DNA of 64,000 nt, taken from assembly GCF_036014115.1 (NCBI RefSeq), contig NZ_CP107913.1, positions 7,061,501-7,125,500 on the forward strand, given 5' to 3'. The DNA is from Streptomyces sp. NBC_00448. GTDB lineage: Bacteria; Actinomycetota; Actinomycetes; Streptomycetales; Streptomycetaceae. Positions within the stretch are counted from its first letter, which is position 1; the number at the start of each line of letters is the position of its first letter. Shown here one piece after another: positions 59,889 through 64,000 of the stretch. The notes beneath the pieces are model-generated. The model saw nothing but the letters and a program-made list of their open reading frames with translations, was not told where the DNA came from and ran no database searches. The position numbers were made by a program, and so were the translations under genes.

Positions 59889-60782
59889 TCATTCCGACAG
59901 CGCGGCGCGCTCGGCGGACCGTTCTCCGGTTGCCTCCGCACGGTAGGCGGCCCCGGCGCTCTCGATCAGGGTGAGCGACTGGGCCGGGGGCAGGGCGGCG
60001 CCGGCGAGCAGGTCGTGGGTGAGGTGGGCGAGGGCGACGGCGGCGGGGTCGGTCTGGTGGGTGCCGGTGTGGTGGGCCGTGAAGTGCAGCGTGGGGTTCT
60101 CTTCGGCGTACGTCATGACGCGCAACGCCCCGTCGGTGGCGGCGGGGTGCGGGGTGGCGGTCAGCGGGAGGACGTACAGCGTGATGCGCTCGCGGCGGAC
60201 CAGATCGGCGAGGTGGCGGAGTTGCCCGGCCATGGCGGCGGGACCGCCGAGCGGGCGGCGCAGCACGGCCTCGCCGAGCACCCCGGTGTAGCGGGGGCCG
60301 CGCGGGTCCAGCAGGACGGGGGTCCGCGACAGCCTCGCGTCCCAACGGTGCCGGGTGGGGCGGTCCGCCAGCAGCGCGGCATACGTCTTCGCGACGGCCT
60401 CGGCGTACGCGTCCGTCTGGAGCAGGCCCGGCACGAGCGCGGCGTCCCACTCCCGGATGGCGGTCGCCAGCCACTCCCACTCCGCGAGCGGGGTGAGCCG
60501 CCCGGGGGCGGGCGCGGAGCGGGCGACCACCAGGTTCCGTGCGAAGAAGCCGCCGGTGCCGAGGATGTCGTCCACCGCCCGCGCCAACTCGTCGGACAGC
60601 CGCCGCTCCCCCTGCTCGATCCGGGCGAGGAACGACATCTCGATGTGCAGCCGGTCCGCCAACTCCTCCAGAGTCAGCCCGGCCCGCTCCCGGTAGTACC
60701 TCAACTCGGCCCCGTACAGCGACCGCGCGGACAGCGTCGGGTCCAGCAGTTTCGCCGAAAATCGGCCGGCGTTCAGAGACAT
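59889..60782 (-). CDS. XRE-family regulator with DUF5753 domain (first)
   Basis: 297 residues. Helix-turn-helix at about residues 18-70 (ELRYYRERAGLTLEELADRL; SFLARIEQGERRL) followed by DUF5753 (IREWDAALVPGLLQTDAYAEAV; LYVLPLTATPHPAATDGALRVM). This is the WhiJ-like family, expanded in streptomycetes and linked to developmental control, usually partnered with DUF397 proteins. ATG 60782 is chosen for the AAGGAG at 7 nt; no DUF397 gene lies next to it on the same strand, so it may be an orphan or use the partners at 61951 and 62296. Confidence 0.88.
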   Translation of the reverse strand: MSLNAGRFSAKLLDPTLSARSLYGAELRYYRERAGLTLEELADRLHIEMSFLARIEQGERRLSDELARAVDDILGTGGFFARNLVVARSAPAPGRLTPLAEWEWLATAIREWDAALVPGLLQTDAYAEAVAKTYAALLADRPTRHRWDARLSRTPVLLDPRGPRYTGVLGEAVLRRPLGGPAAMAGQLRHLADLVRRERITLYVLPLTATPHPAATDGALRVMTYAEENPTLHFTAHHTGTHQTDPAAVALAHLTHDLLAGAALPPAQSLTLIESAGAAYRAEATGERSAERAALSE

Positions 60783-61065
60783 GACAGGGCTCCTTCGGAG
60801 GCGTGCGGTTGACGTGGGCGGAAGGTTGCTGCGGAGTGTGCCGGGGCCTCGTCTCCCAACGGCACGGTTTCCACCTCGCAGCAGGTCTCCGTGCGTCGCA
60901 GTCCACGGCGAGTGCGTACTCAACGTGATGGCGTCATTACGCTAGACCTCGGACTGTGCGGTTCGCAATAGTGCGTCAGGAACCGTTCCGTAGGAAGAGT
61001 TCCACGATCGCTGAGTACCATCGCGGGGTCGAACCGGGCAGACTGCTGGGCAAAGGGAGGGCACG

Positions 61066-61947
61066 ATGGCAGCCGAGCAGGTACCGACCGTCAGGCGACG
61101 GCGCCTGGGGTCCGAGTTGCGGAAGCTCCGAGAGGAGGCCGGTAGGTCACTTGAGGACGCTGCCGGCGTCCTGGAGTGTCACCGTTCCAGGATCAGCCGA
61201 ATCGAACTCGGCTACCTGGGAGTTCGGGCGCGCGACGTGCGCGATCTCCTGAACGACTACGGCGTGTCCAACGAGGACTTGCGGGCGCGCCTCACCGAAC
61301 TCGCGCGGCATGGCAGCAAGCGAGGCTGGTGGGATGCCTATGGCCAGATCATCGCCCCGGCCTATGCCAACTACCTCGAGCTGGAGGCCGACACCGACTA
61401 CATCCGTGCCTTCGAGTCGATTCTGATTCCCGGTCTTCTCCAGACGGAGGACTACAGTCGGGCGGTCATCCGCGCCAACCCTGCGTTGGTTCGCGATGAC
61501 GACGTGGACACCTTGATGAGGGTGAAGATCGAGCGGCAGACGATCCTCACCCGGCAGGACGGGCCGGTCCGGTTCTGGGCGATCATCGGCGAGGCAGCGC
61601 TTCGGACTCCCATCGGTGGAACGGAAGTGATGCGTGCTCAGCTCGACCACCTCGTGAAGGTCGTCGAACGGCCCAACGTCACGCTGCAAGTGTTGCCCTA
61701 CGACGTCGGCGCTCACGCCGGGCTGTCCGGCCCGTTCGTCATCTTCTCGTTTGCCGTGCCGAATGACGCGGGCGTCGTCTTCCTGGAGAACCTTTCGAGC
61801 AGCCTCTACCTGGAGACGCACGACGAGGTGGCCGGCTACACCCTGGTCTTCGATGCTCTACGGTCATCCGCGCTCAATCCCGCAGACTCTCTCGACTACA
61901 TCGCCAAGGTCGCCGACGAAGTCCTGCCCAAGAAAGCGAAGAGGTAA
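61066..61947 (+). CDS. XRE-family regulator with DUF5753 domain (second, WhiJ-like)
   Basis: 293 residues. HTH near residues 14-65 (LGSELRKLREEAGRSLEDAAGVL; HRSRISRIELG) and DUF5753 (FESILIPGLLQTEDYSRAVI; LQVLPYDVGAHAGLSGPFVIFSF). It has a lower-GC, less biased codon usage than the housekeeping genes. A DUF397 gene follows after 3 bp, giving the whiJ-type regulator plus small-protein pair. AGGG about 7 nt before ATG 61066. Confidence 0.9.
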   Translation: MAAEQVPTVRRRRLGSELRKLREEAGRSLEDAAGVLECHRSRISRIELGYLGVRARDVRDLLNDYGVSNEDLRARLTELARHGSKRGWWDAYGQIIAPAYANYLELEADTDYIRAFESILIPGLLQTEDYSRAVIRANPALVRDDDVDTLMRVKIERQTILTRQDGPVRFWAIIGEAALRTPIGGTEVMRAQLDHLVKVVERPNVTLQVLPYDVGAHAGLSGPFVIFSFAVPNDAGVVFLENLSSSLYLETHDEVAGYTLVFDALRSSALNPADSLDYIAKVADEVLPKKAKR

Positions 61948-61950
61948 GTG

Positions 61951-62151
61951 ATGGACACCCCGATGTGCTGGCGCAAGTCCAGCTACAGCGGCAGCACGAA
62001 CAACTGTGTCGAGATAGCGGACGTGCCTGGTTGTGTCGGCATACGCGACTCCAAGGACAAGGCGGGCCCCGCTCTCGTCGTCACCCCTGTGGAGTGGGCC
62101 TCCTTCGTGGACCTGGTCTGTTCCGGCGCCGTCGACTTCGGCGTCGTCTGA
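61951..62151 (+). CDS. DUF397 protein (first copy)
   Basis: 66 residues. Family pattern WRKSSYSGSTNNCVEIAD, VGIRDSKDKAGPALVVTP and EWASFVDLVCSGAVDFG. DUF397 proteins are thought to bind or antagonise their cognate DUF5753 regulator, here the gene immediately upstream. ATG 61951 is preferred over GTG 61948 because GAGG is 6 nt upstream. Its last 108 bases are identical to those of the second copy. Confidence 0.9.
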   Translation: MDTPMCWRKSSYSGSTNNCVEIADVPGCVGIRDSKDKAGPALVVTPVEWASFVDLVCSGAVDFGVV

Positions 62152-62153
62152 AG
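62042..62153 (+). repeat. 112-bp segment identical between the two DUF397 genes, copy 1
   Basis: Exact match to 62435-62546, covering the 3' half of the gene and two bases past the stop codon. Upstream of it the two genes differ substantially. Confidence 0.95.
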
Positions 62154-62295
62154 TCGGGCGGGCGGTCGCCGCACCGTACGTGTCTCCGCGCTGACGGGTT
62201 GGGGGCCGTACGGTTTTGGCGTGTTCCGTGCTCCCCGCAAGGGCGTTGTGCCGTCAGGGTCGAAGCAGCGCCTTTCGCACGACGGAGGAGTGGTG

Positions 62296-62544
62296 ATGGA
62301 GATGCCGAGGAACGAGTACATGCGCGGCCCTTCGACGGAAGCGGCCCTGGAACAGGCGTGGCGGAAGTCGTCCTACAGCAATGACTCCGGGGGTGCCTGC
62401 GTCGAGGTGGCGCCGCTCGCGCACGCGGTCGGCGTACGCGACTCCAAGGACAAGGCGGGCCCCGCTCTCGTCGTCACCCCTGTGGAGTGGGCCTCCTTCG
62501 TGGACCTGGTCTGTTCCGGCGCCGTCGACTTCGGCGTCGTCTGA
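62296..62544 (+). CDS. DUF397 protein (second copy)
   Basis: 82 residues. Longer, distinct N-terminus (MEMPRNEYMRGPSTEAALEQ), then WRKSSYSNDSGGACVEVAPL and the same C-terminal 34 residues as the first copy. GGAGGAG (62284-62290) lies 5 nt before ATG 62296. Probably a partner of one of the nearby DUF5753 regulators. Confidence 0.9.
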   Translation: MEMPRNEYMRGPSTEAALEQAWRKSSYSNDSGGACVEVAPLAHAVGVRDSKDKAGPALVVTPVEWASFVDLVCSGAVDFGVV

Positions 62545-62546
62545 AG
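62435..62546 (+). repeat. 112-bp segment identical between the two DUF397 genes, copy 2
   Basis: Partner of 62042-62153 with no difference by direct reading. Confidence 0.95.
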
Positions 62547-62594
62547 CCGCGCGGGCGCCACAGCGCGGGCATGGGAACGGGAGGAGCCGGGCTG

Positions 62595-63140
62595 ATGGGC
62601 ACCGGAGAAGAATGGGTGCACGGGTCGGCGCCTTACGTGCGGGCGCGGGCGGAAGGGGAGCGGGACGCGTGGAGCGAGGAGACGGCGGCGCGCGGCCGGA
62701 GCGGCTCGCAGCGGATCGTGCGGGCCGGGGAGACTGCGGCGCCCGCGGAGGTGGCGAGGCTCCTCGGCGTGGGTGAGGGCGAAGTCGTGGTCGAACGGTG
62801 CCGGGTGATCCTGCTGGACGGCGAACCCACCGAAGTGACCGTGACCTACTACCCGGTGAGCGTCGCGCGCGGCACCGCGCTGGCGGGCACCTCGAAGATC
62901 CGCGGCGGCGCCGTCACCCTGCTTGCCGCGCTCGGCCATCGCGCCCGCACCGTACGCGAAGACGTCCGCGCCCGGCTGCCGCTGCCGGCCGAGCGGGAAG
63001 CCCTCGGCCTCACCGCGGCCGACCCCGTCCTCGAACTGGTCCGCGTCACCCTCGACGCCGACGGCACCGCCTTCCAAGTCGACGTATCGGCATTCTCCGC
63101 CGCCGCTCAACGGCTCCACTACGAGTTGAGGGTCGACTGA
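62595..63140 (+). CDS. UTRA-domain protein lacking a DNA-binding domain
   Basis: 181 residues made almost only of the UTRA effector domain found in HutC/GntR regulators: AAPAEVARLLGVGEGEVVVERCRVILLDGEP, VTVTYYPVSVARGT, LGLTAADPVLELVRVTLDADGTAFQVDVSAFSA. No winged helix precedes it: upstream is the DUF397 gene and a short gap. ATG 62595 is chosen for GGAGGAG at 8 nt; ATG 62571 in frame is possible. It may bind a ligand and modulate another regulator, or be a GntR gene that lost its HTH. Confidence 0.85.
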   Translation: MGTGEEWVHGSAPYVRARAEGERDAWSEETAARGRSGSQRIVRAGETAAPAEVARLLGVGEGEVVVERCRVILLDGEPTEVTVTYYPVSVARGTALAGTSKIRGGAVTLLAALGHRARTVREDVRARLPLPAEREALGLTAADPVLELVRVTLDADGTAFQVDVSAFSAAAQRLHYELRVD

Positions 63141-63317
63141 GGCACCCGAGCCGCGCGGAACGCCGTACGGGCCGCGGAGGCGTTTGCACGGCGACGGTGG
63201 CTCGCGTCTTTCGCGTCCCCGGGTGCCGGATCTGCCGCCGGCGGCGCTGTGACCTGCGAGTTCGCCGGGCGGGGTGCGGGGCGGGACGCTGGGAGGGGCG
63301 GATCGATCGCGGGGGCG

Positions 63318-63364
63318 TTGACAAGGTTGGTTAATGGGATTAGCTTTTAGCTAACGGAATTAGC
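63318..63364 (+). promoter_or_regulatory. Consensus promoter with tandem operator sites upstream of the hydrolase
   Basis: TTGACA (63318-63323), 17-nt spacer and TAGCTT (63341-63346). Two related 15-bp dyads, GTTAATGGGATTAGC (63330-63344) and GCTAACGGAATTAGC (63350-63364), start 20 bp apart; they overlap the -10 and start region. Typical of repression by a TetR- or MarR-type dimer; no such gene is inside the window. Confidence 0.65.
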
Positions 63365-63389
63365 CAGATCCGAGCTTCAGGGGGATGCC

Positions 63390-64000
63390 ATGACCGAGTA
63401 CCTCGCCGTCGACGGCGGCACGATCGCGTACGAAGTGGCGGGAGACGGTCCGCTCATCGTCCTCGCGCACGGGATGGGGAACAGCCGCGCCGCGTACCGC
63501 AAGGTGATGCCGGCGCTGGTGGCGGCGGGCTACCGGGTCGCCGCCGTGGACCTGCGGGGCAGCGGCGAGTCCAGCGTCGCGTGGCCGGCCTGGAGCCGTA
63601 CCGCCATCGCCGGTGATCTGCTCGCCGTCATCCGGCACCTGGGCGGCCCGGCCGTACTCGTCGGGCACTCGATCTCCGGCGGCGCCGCCACCATCGCCGC
63701 GGCCCAGGAGCCCTCGCTGATCAGCGCGGTCGTCGAGCTGGGGCCGTTCACCCGCAAGCAGTCGATCCGCCTGGGCGACCTGCGGGTGAAGCGCTTCCGG
63801 CGGGGCATGCTGCGGCTGGTCGGCGCGGGGATGTTCGGCAGCGTGCGGCTGTGGAAGGCGTACCTCGACGTGGCCTACCCCGGCGCGAAGCCGGCCGGCT
63901 GGGACGAGTACCTCGGCCGGGTCGACGCCATGATGCGCGAGCCGGGCCGGATGAAGGCGATGCAGGGCATGGGCCGCAGCGCCCCGACCGACGCCGGCGC
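63390..64000 (+). CDS. Alpha/beta-fold hydrolase, 3' end outside window
   Basis: 203 codons are visible and the frame runs past the window end. Features of the fold: strand and oxyanion region LIVLAHGMGNSRAAYRKVMPAL, DLRGSGESSV, and the nucleophile elbow VGHSISGGAAT (GHSIS). No substrate can be assigned. GGGG lies 6 nt before ATG 63390. The strong, operator-bearing promoter upstream suggests inducible expression. Confidence 0.9.
   Translation, partial: MTEYLAVDGGTIAYEVAGDGPLIVLAHGMGNSRAAYRKVMPALVAAGYRVAAVDLRGSGESSVAWPAWSRTAIAGDLLAVIRHLGGPAVLVGHSISGGAATIAAAQEPSLISAVVELGPFTRKQSIRLGDLRVKRFRRGMLRLVGAGMFGSVRLWKAYLDVAYPGAKPAGWDEYLGRVDAMMREPGRMKAMQGMGRSAPTDAG

Overview
The window is a very GC-rich actinobacterial chromosome segment, almost certainly from a streptomycete (Streptomyces or a close relative). 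Reasons: GC-dominated third codon positions; many starts without a Shine-Dalgarno sequence that sit 6-8 nt after a TAnnnT-type -10 box; two conservon (cvnABCD) operons; an HU protein with a lysine/alanine-rich histone-like tail (HupS); coenzyme F420 synthesis (cofC); and a gene order that, from memory, follows the conserved S. coelicolor core from pruA to glcP. No insertion sequence, prophage, rRNA operon or CRISPR array was seen.

Layout. 1-1365: 3' part of pruA. 1759-6186: branched-chain amino acid genes leuB, ilvE and cimA, with a probable isoleucine leader-peptide attenuator in front of cimA. 6301-10933: a GNAT acetyltransferase, two CitE/malyl-CoA-lyase-like proteins, and an acyl-CoA carboxylase beta plus epsilon pair. 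11175-13757 (minus strand): gltX, a fumarylacetoacetate-hydrolase-family gene, and an unrecognised 72-residue protein with a repeated ANPRRT motif. 14336-25839: two tandem conservons with almost identical cvnB genes. 26022-26322: tRNA-Gln, tRNA-Glu, tRNA-Glu. 26370-29250: IclR regulator ndgR divergent from leuCD. 29441-30775: a small TTA-containing gene, hupS and a small conserved protein.

31035-37884: cofC, then plsC-gpsA-ddlA (phospholipid and peptidoglycan precursors), a DUF3515 protein, a stand-alone AsnC ligand-binding domain, thiL-thiD and rpmB. 38334-48062: DAK/FakA-like protein, recG, rsmD, coaD, a DivIVA-like coiled-coil protein, a YceD-family protein, rpmF, rnc and mutM. 48035-50888 (minus): HxlR regulator, a secreted Ala/Ser/Thr-rich protein and a CAP-domain protein. 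51043-57785: acyP, a small coiled-coil protein, smc and glcP.

From 57841 the content becomes accessory: aldo/keto reductase with a divergent MmyB-like regulator, two XRE-DUF5753 regulators, two DUF397 proteins, a UTRA-only protein, and the start of an alpha/beta hydrolase with tandem operators in its promoter.

The genes mostly serve primary metabolism and information processing. leuB, leuC, leuD, ilvE and cimA are split over two places. They seem to be controlled at several levels: an attenuator at cimA, a motif shared by the leuB and ilvE upstream regions, and NdgR at leuCD. The strongest unusual signals are the cimA leader with tandem rare ATT codons, recent sequence homogenisation between the conservons, the repeat tail of the first CvnA, an insertion in the Smc hinge, and identical 3' ends in the two DUF397 genes.
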